Shown: positions 9,170-15,794, numbered from the stretch's first letter. The stretch: DNA of 19,417 nucleotides from Pseudomonadota bacterium (GCA_023460875.1 JAEWOQ010000420.1:1-19417); one strand, 5' to 3'. Notes: generated from the sequence alone by a model not told the origin. Made by a program: numbers and translations.

Positions 9170-9772
9170 TTATGGGGCGGGAGGAGCGGAGAGCTCCGCG
9201 CCGCGGGCGTCCGCGTCGAGGTGCCCGCTCATGCGCGGGCTGGCCACGTAGAGCCGCGCCCGGACGTCGGCGTCGAACGGCAGGTGGCGGCGCACGACGA
9301 GCCCGGTGACGCGGCCATCCAGGGGATCCACGGCGGCTCGCGCCTTCGGAAAGAGCTTCCCGAGGGCGTCCCAGTCCACCGCGTCGAGGTCGAACAAGTT
9401 GGCGCCCAGCTCCCCATCACCGTCCAGGTGGATCGGCGCCGGGCCGAGCACCCTGCCGTCGTAAGAATATTCGGCGACGGTCGCGCTCTCGCCGACCCGC
9501 GCTTGCAAGACGACGCGTGTCCCATCCGCGCGCACCTCGAGCACCGAATGTCCCCGCGGAGCATAGGGGCGCAGCGCGCGGATGGCCTCTCCGAGAGAGG
9601 CGGGCTCCAGCGCTCGCTCGGCGCGCGCCCCGAACGGGGCAGGGGCCTCCACCAGCTCCGCTAGCTCCGGCGGGTCCGTCGCGGAGGGGACGCTCTCCCG
9701 CTCGCCATGGCAGCCCACGGTGACGGCGCCGAGCGCCGCGACTCCGAGCCGACTCCACGGGAGTGCGCACAT
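9170..9772 (-). CDS. Putative lipoprotein of unknown function
   Basis: The 200-residue product begins with a short hydrophobic signal (SRLGVAALGAVTVGC) ending in cysteine 21. The lipobox TVGC is weaker than consensus because a threonine stands at -3. The mature part is charged and beta-rich in appearance (HSVLEVRADGTRVVLQARVGESATVAEYSYDGRVLG, about 75-109), with an acidic DGDGELGANLFDLDAVDWDALGKLFPKA segment (117-144) and a further VTGLVVRRHLPFDADVRARLYVASPR. This could be a lipid-anchored envelope protein; I recognise no family. The ATG at 9772 has AGGAG eight bases upstream, overlapping the dapD stop nine bases away. The DUF4202 gene follows after 14 bases. Confidence 0.72.
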   Translation of the reverse strand: MCALPWSRLGVAALGAVTVGCHGERESVPSATDPPELAELVEAPAPFGARAERALEPASLGEAIRALRPYAPRGHSVLEVRADGTRVVLQARVGESATVAEYSYDGRVLGPAPIHLDGDGELGANLFDLDAVDWDALGKLFPKARAAVDPLDGRVTGLVVRRHLPFDADVRARLYVASPRMSGHLDADARGAELSAPPAP

Positions 9773-9781
9773 AGATCGCTC

Positions 9782-10606
9782 CTAGACGGCCACGTTGAAG
9801 TCGCGCAGCGCGGCGTTGAGGCTCGTCTTCTTGTCAGTGCTCTCCTTGCGCTGTCCGATGATGAGGGCGCAGGGCACCTGGTACTCCCCGGCGGGGAAGC
9901 GCTTGGTGCGCGTCCCCGGGATGACCACGCTGCGGGCAGGGACGCGGTTGCGGATCTCCACGGGCTCGGACCCGGTGACGTCGATGATCGCCGTCGAGGC
10001 GGTCAGGGTCACCCCGGCGCCGATGACCGCTTCTCGTTCGACGATCACGCCCTCCACGATGATGCAGCGGGACCCGATGAAGCAGCCGTCCTCGATGATG
10101 ACGGGCTGGGCGCCCGGCGGCTCGAGCACGCCGCCGATGCCGACCCCGCCGGAGAGGTGGCAGTCTTTGCCGACCTGAGCGCAGGACCCCACGGTCGCCC
10201 AAGTGTCGACCATCGTGCCGCCGCCGACGTAGGCGCCGATGTTCACGTAGCCGGGCATCACGATGGCGCCCGCCTCCACGTGGGCCCCGTAGCGTACGGT
10301 GCCCGGCGGGACGACACGCACCCCCGCGCGATCGAGGTTCTTCTTCAGAGGGAGCTTGTCATGGAACTCGAAGGGGCCCACCTCGAGGCGCTCCATCTCG
10401 CGCACGCCGAAGTAGAGCAGCACGGCCTGCTTCACCCAGGCGTGGGTCGTCCACTGGCCTGGAGCCTCGGGGGTAGCGACGCGGAGCACACCCTGGTCGA
10501 GGAGGTCGATGGCCTCGAGCACGGCGCTTCGATGGGGCGCGTGGCTCAGGAGCTTCCGATCTGCGAAAGCAGCCTCGATCAGGGGACGAAGGTCCAGGGT
10601 CTCCAT
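9782..10606 (-). CDS. dapD: Tetrahydrodipicolinate N-succinyltransferase
   Basis: DapD transfers succinyl from succinyl-CoA to tetrahydrodipicolinate in the succinylase branch of lysine and meso-diaminopimelate synthesis. The trimeric left-handed beta-helix enzyme is recognised by GQWTTHAWVKQAVLLYF (50-66), MVDTWATVGSCAQVG (132-146), HLSGGVGIGGVLEP (150-163) and IIEDGCFIGSR (170-180). The expected catalytic Asp (D134) and Glu (E185) are present. Starting at ATG 10606 gives 274 residues, the E. coli length and the usual N-terminus. A GTG at 10684 (26 residues longer, overlapping the upstream gene by 23 bases) has the better ribosome site, GGGAG nine bases away, so the start is not settled. Lipoprotein and DUF4202 genes follow closely. 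Confidence 0.93.
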   Translation of the reverse strand: METLDLRPLIEAAFADRKLLSHAPHRSAVLEAIDLLDQGVLRVATPEAPGQWTTHAWVKQAVLLYFGVREMERLEVGPFEFHDKLPLKKNLDRAGVRVVPPGTVRYGAHVEAGAIVMPGYVNIGAYVGGGTMVDTWATVGSCAQVGKDCHLSGGVGIGGVLEPPGAQPVIIEDGCFIGSRCIIVEGVIVEREAVIGAGVTLTASTAIIDVTGSEPVEIRNRVPARSVVIPGTRTKRFPAGEYQVPCALIIGQRKESTDKKTSLNAALRDFNVAV

Positions 10607-10661
10607 GCGCTGGTGTACCCGGGAGACCTCCGCCTCGGCAAGGGGACGGTGGAGCTTCTGC

Positions 10662-11510
10662 TCAGGGGTCGACGTGGGGGGCACGCAGGATTTCTCCCGC
10701 GAGTCGAACCCGCGGTGCGTCGTCGAGCACGACGTCGCATCCGCGCGCCCGCAGGGCAGCCACGATGACCGCGAGGCTCGGCTCCAGGACGGGTGGGAGG
10801 GGCCAGGTGACCCAGGTGCCGGGGAGCTCCGAGGTGCTCAGCTCGAGCCACACCTCCGTGCCTTGCACGCGGCAGTGGAGCGAGGGGTCCTGGCCGTGCT
10901 GCGCCTGGTAAGCGCTCGCCAGGATGTTGAAGCAACCTTGCACGAGGGACGGCGGGAGCACGACCTCCAGATCCGTGAGCTGAGCGTCGAGCTTGAGCCG
11001 CACCGTCGGGGCCGCGGAGGGCGGCACTTGTCCGATCGAGAACAAGTCGACCACTGATGAGGGCACCGCCGGAGCCCACACGGCCTCCGCGAGGAGCTCG
11101 AGCAGGTCGCGACCACCTTCGAGTTCGGGGAGCACCTGACCGAGCACCTGCTCGAGCGCCAGGCGGTTCTTCGCGATCATCGCCTGACGTGACGCGCGCT
11201 CGAGCGCCGCCTCCACCTGCGCGAGGCGCCCCAGGACGAACTCCGTCACGTGCTCGACAGGGGCGCTCGCCGGCAGCGTCGCGCGGAGGAGGCGCTCCAG
11301 GGAGCGCACTGCCTCGGCGCAGGGCCGGCAGGCGGAGTGGACGTCAGGGATCGCGCGCTCGAGTCCTTTTGGACCGACGCGCATGGAACGCACAAGCTGG
11401 TCGAGGTTCCGAAGGCTACCAAGCGTGTCTCGAAGCACCCCTCCTGCTTCGATGGCCTCGGGCACCCGAGCGACCGAGCTCCGCGAGGAGGGAGGGGACC
11501 GGCTCGCCAT
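10662..11510 (-). CDS. Possible degenerate histidine-kinase-like protein
   Basis: I do not recognise a named family. The 282-residue soluble protein has helical, Ala/Leu/Arg-rich stretches (about 25-145) and then an alpha/beta part (165-275). The helical part includes a CRPC motif (61-64) and a long helix LAQVEAALERASRQAMIAKNRLALEQVL. The later part, LPPSLVQGCFNILASAYQAQHG (185-206) followed by a strand pair VQGTEVWLELSTSE and a closing LAVIVAALRARGCDVVLDD, resembles the layout of a two-component kinase: four-helix dimerisation plus a HATPase-like domain. The Asn and Gly motifs needed for ATP binding are not evident and no phosphoacceptor His stands out, so it may be an inactive scaffold or phosphotransfer protein. 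The resemblance is by eye only. It sits between ndk and dapD; the ATG at 11510 lacks a Shine-Dalgarno. Confidence 0.65.
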   Translation of the reverse strand: MASRSPPSSRSSVARVPEAIEAGGVLRDTLGSLRNLDQLVRSMRVGPKGLERAIPDVHSACRPCAEAVRSLERLLRATLPASAPVEHVTEFVLGRLAQVEAALERASRQAMIAKNRLALEQVLGQVLPELEGGRDLLELLAEAVWAPAVPSSVVDLFSIGQVPPSAAPTVRLKLDAQLTDLEVVLPPSLVQGCFNILASAYQAQHGQDPSLHCRVQGTEVWLELSTSELPGTWVTWPLPPVLEPSLAVIVAALRARGCDVVLDDAPRVRLAGEILRAPHVDP

Positions 11511-11536
11511 GGGTATTTGTTAAATATAGTAAGCCG

Positions 11537-11956
11537 TCAGGCCTGGTCCACTCCGGCGAAGAAATAATCACACTCCAGGGCGCCGTTCTCCTCGGAGTCG
11601 GAGCCGTGGACCGCGTTTTCACCGAGGCTGGAGCCCAGCTCCTTGCGGATCGTCCCTGGTTCGGCGTTGGCAGGGTTCGTCGCCCCGATGACGGCGCGCC
11701 AGCGGGCCACGGCGTCCTCCCGCTCCAGAGCGAGCAGCACCACGGGGCCTCGGCTCATGAAGGCGCACAGCTCGTCGAAGAAAGGCTTACCACGGTGGAC
11801 CGCGTAGAAGCCTTCGGCGGCCTCGCGGCTCAAGCGCGCCTGGCGCATGGCCAAGACTCGAAATCCTTCGTCGAGGATGCGCTGCAGGACAACGCCCTGC
11901 TGACGCTTCTCGACCACGTCGGGCTTGATGATCGCTAGGGTTCGCTGGACGCTCAT
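11537..11956 (-). CDS. ndk: Nucleoside diphosphate kinase
   Basis: This 139-residue enzyme balances nucleoside triphosphate pools by ping-pong phosphate transfer through a histidine. The standard signatures are TLAIIKPDVV (6-15), GTIRKELG (101-108) and the active-site NAVHGSDS (114-121) with H117. The length is typical. The ATG at 11956 gives the canonical MSVQRTLAIIKPD start; an upstream alternative at 11992 would add twelve unlikely residues. A predicted promoter (11981-12008) lies directly upstream, and the gene heads a six-gene minus-strand run. It is divergent from the slyD-like gene. Confidence 0.97.
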   Translation of the reverse strand: MSVQRTLAIIKPDVVEKRQQGVVLQRILDEGFRVLAMRQARLSREAAEGFYAVHRGKPFFDELCAFMSRGPVVLLALEREDAVARWRAVIGATNPANAEPGTIRKELGSSLGENAVHGSDSEENGALECDYFFAGVDQA

Positions 11957-11969
11957 GGGTTTGCCTTTC

Positions 11970-12008
11970 GGGCCGCGGCCCTTATGCCACACCTGCGTGG
12001 ATTCTCAA
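11970..12008 (-). promoter_or_regulatory. Predicted ndk promoter with palindrome at the start site
   Basis: Reading the minus strand, a -35 box TTGAGA (12008-12003), 16 bases, and a -10 box CATAAG (11986-11981) precede ndk by about 25 bases. The perfect 12-bp palindrome GGGCCGCGGCCC (11970-11981) covers the expected transcription start. It could be an operator or simply a GC-rich leader hairpin. Confidence 0.42.
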
Positions 12009-12082
12009 CGTTTTCCGGGACATCCCGTCGCGTGACTCCGGAAGTGATTTCCTTGAGCGCGGGCGCCCGTACCATGCGCGCC

Positions 12083-12565
12083 ATGCGCATCGAACGCGAT
12101 CAGGTCGTAGCCCTCGAGTACACGGTCCAAGACGATGACGGCAAAGTCATCGACACGAATCAGGGTGGCGAAGCTCTCTACTACCTGCACGGATACGGGA
12201 ACATCGTCCCAGGCCTCGAGCGAGCGCTCGAAGGCAAAGAGCAGGGGGCAGCCCTGGAGGTGACCGTCGAGCCTGCCGACGGGTACGGGGAGCCGGACCC
12301 CGAGCTCGTCTTCGAGATCCCGCGCTCTCAGCTCGCGGAGGGGTTGAACCCTCAGCGAGACTTGAAGCTCCAGGTCCCTACTCCTGACGGCCGGGTGGTC
12401 CGCGCGACCATCACCAAGGTGAAGCTGCAGACCGTCGTCGTCGACGCGAACCACGAGCTGGCGGGCCAGCGTCTCCACTTCTCCGTGCGCGTTCGCTCCG
12501 TGCGCAAGGCGAAGCCCGACGAGGTCGCCCATGGCCACGCCCATGGGCCCGGCCATCATCATTGA
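12083..12565 (+). CDS. slyD: SlyD-type FKBP peptidyl-prolyl isomerase
   Basis: The 160-residue cytosolic protein is a two-domain FKBP with prolyl isomerase and chaperone activity. The FKBP half shows LEYTVQDDDGKVID (11-24), LHGYGNIVPGLERALEGKEQG (35-55) and a final strand LHFSVRVRSVR. The insert-in-flap chaperone domain lies in about 70-120 (YGEPDPELVFEIPRS), followed by the SlyD signature VDANHELAGQRL (120-131). The tail HGHAHGPGHHH (150-160) is a short histidine-rich metal-binding end, as in SlyD proteins that deliver nickel. No hydrogenase or urease genes are nearby. ATG 12083 gives the usual SlyD N-terminus; ATG 12074 three codons upstream is possible. Neither has a clear Shine-Dalgarno. 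Confidence 0.9.
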   Translation: MRIERDQVVALEYTVQDDDGKVIDTNQGGEALYYLHGYGNIVPGLERALEGKEQGAALEVTVEPADGYGEPDPELVFEIPRSQLAEGLNPQRDLKLQVPTPDGRVVRATITKVKLQTVVVDANHELAGQRLHFSVRVRSVRKAKPDEVAHGHAHGPGHHH

Positions 12566-12578
12566 CGAGTCGGTGCTC

Positions 12579-12905
12579 TCAAGGCTGAGGGCCCAGTGAC
12601 CGCTCTTGAGGGCCCAGTGACCGCTCCAGCTCGCGGAGGGGCTCCGCGTAAGGGTACTCTTCGACCATCGCGGGCCACTCTGCGGGTTTGTGCTGGTCGC
12701 AGAAGCGCCAGGGGAAAGTGAGGTCGTCCCGCTCGTCGTTCCAGGTGGCCGGGCGCGGGCAGTCGTGAGCGAAGACCGCCTCCATGTCCTCACCGCTGAC
12801 CCAGGTCCCGAAGCAGCGGGGCAGCGCGGCGACCACCGCGCGGAGGCGCTCGTTCTCTTGCTCGAGGTCGCGGAGCCGTTCTTCGAGGTCGTTGGGCCGC
12901 GTCAT
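12579..12905 (-). CDS. Small coiled-coil protein, unknown function
   Basis: This 108-residue protein has a short leucine-zipper-like coiled coil (DLEERLRDLEQENERLRAVV, about 6-25), then a segment with spaced Cys and His residues (RCFGTW; FAHDC; FCDQH) that could bind a metal, then an acidic helix and a duplicated ERSLGPQ tail. I recognise no family. AAGGAG eight bases upstream of the ATG at 12905 selects that start; another ATG two codons upstream overlaps the glycosyltransferase stop as ATGA. It is therefore translationally linked to the glycosyltransferase and ends convergently, 13 bases from the slyD stop. Confidence 0.7.
   Translation of the reverse strand: MTRPNDLEERLRDLEQENERLRAVVAALPRCFGTWVSGEDMEAVFAHDCPRPATWNDERDDLTFPWRFCDQHKPAEWPAMVEEYPYAEPLRELERSLGPQERSLGPQP
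12586..12627. repeat. 21-bp tandem duplication at a gene end
   Basis: Two copies of a 21-bp unit (12586-12606 and 12607-12627) match at the first 20 positions. They encode the doubled ERSLGPQ at the C-terminus of the coiled-coil protein. Confidence 0.85.
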
Positions 12906-12907
12906 GA

Positions 12908-13900
12908 TCATGTCTCCTTGTTCGATGTGACGAGCCCGCGGCGTGAGCGTGCGACACCTGGTGTTCGTCGCTCCGAGCGGACCAGATAGATGGGCCGGCG
13001 TTTGAGCTCGTCGTACATCTCGGCGAGGTACACGGCGATGATGCCGACGCTGGCGAGGAGGAGCCCGCCGATGATCACCTGCAGGAGGATCACCGTGGTG
13101 AAGCCGGTCAGCGCGTCGCCGCGGATGTAACGGTACAGAGACCAGGCGCCGAGCGCGACGGAGAACAGGAGCACACCGAAGCCCAACAGGGCGATGAACT
13201 TGAGGGGGAGGGCCGAGAACGCGAGCAGGTTGCGGATGGAGTAACGAACCAGCCCAAGGGTGCTCCACTTGCTCTCCCCCGCGGCGCGCTCGGCCACGGT
13301 GAACGGCACTTCGGCGGTGTCGAAGCCGACCCAGGCCACGAGGCCCCGGAAGAAGCGCGCCCGCTCCGGGCAGGCGAGCAAAGCGTCGACGACTTGACGG
13401 TCGAGCAGCTTGAAGTCCGAAGCCCCGTGGAAGCTCGAGCCCGCCGCTCCTCCCATCAAGGAGTTGAAGAGGCGCGCCATGAAGCGGTAGGCGAGGCTCT
13501 CCCGGGCTCGCTTCTCCTTGACCCCGCTCACTACGTGGTATCCCTGATCCCAGAGTTCGAGCATGCGAGGGATCAGCTCCGGGGGATGTTGGAGATCCGC
13601 GTCCATGAGCAGCACGGCCTCGCCCCGCGCCCGTCCCAGGCCAGCAGCCAGGGCTGCCTCCTTGCCGAAGTTGCGGGAGAGCTCCACCACGCGCACCCGC
13701 GGATCTCGGGCGGCGAATCCCCGGAGCAGCTCGGCGGTGTCGTCGGTGCTCCCATCGTCCACACAGATGAGCTCGAAGGAGCGGCCGCAGGTCTCGAGCT
13801 GAGCTGTCACGACGGACACGCTCTGCGTGACGACGGCCTGCTCGTCGTACATGGGCAGGATCACCGAGAGCTCGATGTTTTCCTCCGGTTCGGCCAGCAC
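12908..13900 (-). CDS. GT2 family glycosyltransferase, polyprenyl-phosphate type
   Basis: The 330-residue protein is a GtrB/DPM1-like family 2 glycosyltransferase, expected to move a sugar from a nucleotide donor to polyprenyl phosphate on the inner membrane face. It shows LSVILPMYDE (11-20), VDDGSTD (47-53), SRNFGKEAALAAGL (75-88), the metal-binding MDADLQHPPE (99-108) and ESKWS (209-213). Two C-terminal membrane helices are predicted at about 231-257 and 267-294, followed by a basic tail. The start is GTG at 13900: an in-frame TAG lies four codons upstream and no earlier start exists. No Shine-Dalgarno is obvious. It overlaps the coiled-coil gene. The acceptor and sugar are unknown. Confidence 0.92.
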   Translation of the reverse strand: MLAEPEENIELSVILPMYDEQAVVTQSVSVVTAQLETCGRSFELICVDDGSTDDTAELLRGFAARDPRVRVVELSRNFGKEAALAAGLGRARGEAVLLMDADLQHPPELIPRMLELWDQGYHVVSGVKEKRARESLAYRFMARLFNSLMGGAAGSSFHGASDFKLLDRQVVDALLACPERARFFRGLVAWVGFDTAEVPFTVAERAAGESKWSTLGLVRYSIRNLLAFSALPLKFIALLGFGVLLFSVALGAWSLYRYIRGDALTGFTTVILLQVIIGGLLLASVGIIAVYLAEMYDELKRRPIYLVRSERRTPGVARSRRGLVTSNKET

Positions 13901-13977
13901 TGCCGCAGCCTATGGCCCACGCAGGCCACGGGCAACGGGAGCGCGTCGGGCTGTGGGGATTCCCGCCGCGCGACGTC

Positions 13978-14586
13978 TCAGCAGCGCTTCGCGGCGCGAT
14001 GCAGCTGCCAGCGGGCGCCTTCCCGTGCGCGGGGCGTCACCCGGGAGCTGACGCTTTGGTCCTTGGGCGGCGCGTCGCTGGGCGGCGCATCGCTGGGCGG
14101 CGCATCGCTGGGCGGCGCGTTTCTCACGGGCTCGCTCGGGCCCAGAGGCGAGGTCTCCGTCCGGAGGGCGGCGTTCTGGAGGGCGGCGTTCCGGAGGGCG
14201 GCGTTCTGGAGAGCCGTGTCCCGGACGGCGAGCATCGCGAGGGCTCCCTCCACTGCGGTCGTGGCGTCGACGCCATGGCACAGGGCAGGTGCGATGCCGG
14301 AGCGAGGCGCTTGAAGCCGACACAGCCAGCCGGCGCCCAGGGATTCGACGGAGACGTCCCCCGCGGTCCGTTCTCGCCACTCTTCGAGCGTGCGCCAAAC
14401 GATCTCGATGTCCTTCATGAGCAGCACATCCTTCCCTCTCGGTTTCTCCCCCACGGGGACGTCGTCGAGAGCTGCCCCAGGACGAGCACACCGGAGAGAG
14501 AGCTCGATCCCCCGAACGTCTCGTCTCAACCCGCGCGCGCCGAGCGCACGCACGCGCAGTGTAACCGAAGGGGCTTCAGGTCCCAA
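13978..14586 (-). CDS. Repeat-containing protein of unknown function
   Basis: The frame has a coherent protein-like core (about 57-122: KDIEIVWRTLEEWRERTAGDVSVESLGAGWLCRL, then HGVDATTAVEGALAML), with strongly G/C-ending codons. The core is followed by three NAAL(Q/R) pentapeptide-like units (128-142), a Pro/Ser/Asp linker with three PPSDA units (158-174) and a basic tail. I recognise no family. The listed start is TTG at 14586 with GGGGAG close upstream and 33 bases after the HTH gene stop; an ATG at 14418 with AAGGA ten bases upstream would give a 146-residue protein and may be the true start. The opposite-strand open frames here look like shadows. It belongs to the minus-strand HTH-to-glycosyltransferase run. 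Confidence 0.55.
   Translation of the reverse strand: MGPEAPSVTLRVRALGARGLRRDVRGIELSLRCARPGAALDDVPVGEKPRGKDVLLMKDIEIVWRTLEEWRERTAGDVSVESLGAGWLCRLQAPRSGIAPALCHGVDATTAVEGALAMLAVRDTALQNAALRNAALQNAALRTETSPLGPSEPVRNAPPSDAPPSDAPPSDAPPKDQSVSSRVTPRAREGARWQLHRAAKRC
14065..14121. repeat. 15-bp tandem repeat, nearly four units
   Basis: Units at 14065-14079, 14080-14094 and 14095-14109, and a partial one at 14110-14121, share the pattern GGGCGGCGCRTCGCT. They encode the PPSDA repeats of the unknown protein. Confidence 0.85.
14161..14220. repeat. 15-bp tandem repeat, three units plus a decayed one
   Basis: Units 14161-14175, 14176-14190 and 14191-14205 share CYGGAGGGCGGCGTT; 14206-14220 is degenerate. 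They encode the NAAL(Q/R) pentapeptides. The unit differs from the neighbouring 15-bp array except for the shared GGGCGGCG core. Confidence 0.85.
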
Positions 14587-14619
14587 CGGCTCCCCGTCTA
14601 CTTCGTTAGCTACGGAAAA

Positions 14620-15336
14620 TCAAGGGCGCTTCTTGCGAGTGGCGCGGGCCGGGCGCTCCCCTCCAGAGCTTTCGTCGGAGACGTCTCCTGGGGTCGGTGG
14701 CTCCTTGGGGCCCGGCCGGCGCGGGGGTGTTTCCTGCTGAATCGCTCGGGATTTCGCGCTTCTGGCCGCCACCTCTTGCCCGCGCCGGAGGAGGTTCTGC
14801 ATTTGTGCGGCATAACCGCTCGCGATCAGCTGTCGCTCGGCGAGGTCGAACACGAGGAGCACGTCGCTCGAGTCCTGCACGGCGGGGCTCAGCAGCGCCT
14901 CGTTGATGGCGTCCCGAGGGTAACCTCGCTCCAGCAGGCGCTCTCGAGCAGCGCGCAGGTTGTCGAGGGGGAGGGAGCCGAGGGACGGGCCTCGGGCGCG
15001 CCCGCTGGGGCCGTGCGGCTCGAGCCGCGGGATCCGCGGCGTCGCTTTGGGCTTTGGTGAGGTGTTCTGGTCGAGCGCGCCAAAGAGCTCCGGATGCTCG
15101 GCGGCCCAGTCGCGGGCGGCATGCTCCAGCCGATCCAGCGACCCGTCGAAGTGCGCCGCCGCGATCTTACGGAGCGCGTCGAGCCCGACGCCCCGATGAC
15201 CATCTCGTACGTTCACGACCCACGCGCCAGACACGCCGAGGCGCGCCGCGACCTTGGTCGGCTCGGTGTTGTCCAAGCCGATCACGACGTGCCGCACGTA
15301 GGCCGTGATTGCGGGATCCCGGTGGGGCAGCGGCAT
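14620..15336 (-). CDS. HTH protein with long disordered tail
   Basis: The 238-residue protein starts with a Cro/CI-like or Fis-like helix-turn-helix region (TEPTKVAARLGVSGAWVVNVRDGHRGVGLDALRKIAAA, about 24-61), so it probably binds DNA. A Pro-rich linker (92-122) and a helical part (123-195) follow: LDNLRAARERLLERGYPRDAINEALLSPAVQDSSDVLLVFDLAERQLI. The end is a Lys/Arg/Pro-rich, probably disordered tail. I know no family name. ATG 15336 is chosen over a TTG at 15381; its ribosome site is weak. It is divergent from a second, smaller HTH gene, with dyad sequences in the 179-bp spacer. The unknown repeat-containing gene follows after 33 bases. Confidence 0.68.
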   Translation of the reverse strand: MPLPHRDPAITAYVRHVVIGLDNTEPTKVAARLGVSGAWVVNVRDGHRGVGLDALRKIAAAHFDGSLDRLEHAARDWAAEHPELFGALDQNTSPKPKATPRIPRLEPHGPSGRARGPSLGSLPLDNLRAARERLLERGYPRDAINEALLSPAVQDSSDVLLVFDLAERQLIASGYAAQMQNLLRRGQEVAARSAKSRAIQQETPPRRPGPKEPPTPGDVSDESSGGERPARATRKKRP

Positions 15337-15363
15337 ATTTCCGGGGCGAGCCTGGCATGGCCT

Positions 15364-15388
15364 GTTAGCCGTGGCTACCAATCGATTG
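15364..15388 (-). promoter_or_regulatory. Operator-like dyads upstream of the minus-strand HTH gene
   Basis: TAGCC (15366-15370) and GGCTA (15373-15377) form an inverted repeat with a 2-bp spacer, inside GTTAGCCGTGGCTACC. The perfect 10-bp palindrome CAATCGATTG (15379-15388) follows at once. Both lie 28-52 bases upstream of the ATG at 15336, where a promoter or operator would be expected. No confident -35/-10 pair was assigned. Confidence 0.4.
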
Positions 15389-15478
15389 CCTATGCACGGG
15401 CCCTCCAGGGGACCCCCCGGAGGACACTAGCGCACCGGCCGAGATGTCGGGTGGAGAGAACTCAGGGCCCAGACGCCC

Positions 15479-15509
15479 TTGACGGAGCGGCCGTTTCATT
15501 AGCTAATGA
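15479..15509 (+). promoter_or_regulatory. Predicted promoter and palindromic operator of the small HTH gene
   Basis: A -35 box TTGACG (15479-15484) is followed after 17 bases by a -10 box GCTAAT (15502-15507). The -10 lies inside the perfect 14-bp palindrome TCATTAGCTAATGA (15496-15509). The GTG start at 15516 would be within a base or two of the transcription start, giving a leaderless or nearly leaderless transcript. The position suits autoregulation by a DNA-binding protein. Confidence 0.5.
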
Positions 15510-15515
15510 GGCGGG

Positions 15516-15794
15516 GTGAAGAGGAACGCCGGAGCAGCAGCGAAGCTGGCTCGATTTCGGGCCCGACATGGCCTGTCTCTGCGAGAGGCAGCGCGCTTGC
15601 TAGGCGTATCGGCGCCCACGGTGCTGGACTGGGAGCGGCGGCGGAAAGTGCCGAGCCTCGCCTCGCGGCGGGCCATTCGGATCTGGACCCACGGCCAGAT
15701 CCGCGAAGAGGAGTGGGCCACCCCCGGAGAGCGGGCGCGAGAGGCGAAGACCGCGCTCGTCCGGCCCTTCCGCCCACGGCGAGCGGCGGGCTGA
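15516..15794 (+). CDS. Small XRE-type HTH DNA-binding protein
   Basis: The 92-residue protein is nearly all one Cro/CI-type helix-turn-helix domain: LARFRARHGLSLREAARLLGVSAPTVLDWERRRKVPS (11-47), with the two HTH helices at about 21-40, followed by AIRIWTHGQI and a basic tail. It is likely a transcription regulator. There is no second domain, so dimerisation is probably through the HTH fold itself. The GTG start at 15516 has GAGGCGGG directly upstream but almost no leader if the predicted promoter is right. It is divergent from another HTH gene and sits beside a palindrome, suggesting self-control. The gene downstream follows after 86 bases. Confidence 0.75.
   Translation: MKRNAGAAAKLARFRARHGLSLREAARLLGVSAPTVLDWERRRKVPSLASRRAIRIWTHGQIREEEWATPGERAREAKTALVRPFRPRRAAG

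Noticed and set aside
9707..10768. Plus-strand open frame of 353 codons over dapD
   Set aside because: It is antisense to a clear dapD; composition is His/Asp/Ala-rich and without recognisable domains.
14065..14220. CRISPR-like array
   Set aside because: The repeats are 15 bp, directly adjacent with no unique spacers, and coding; there are no cas genes.
13912..15060. Plus-strand open frame of 382 codons across the repeat region
   Set aside because: It covers parts of two minus-strand genes and translates the 15-bp repeats as GRRIA/EGGV-type runs with no protein-like core. The minus frame has a better ordered core and good spacing to neighbours, although certainty there is only moderate.
15496..15794. 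Toxin-antitoxin or prophage switch
   Set aside because: The divergent HTH arrangement fits, but no toxin, integrase or phage gene is present and the downstream gene is an SDR enzyme.
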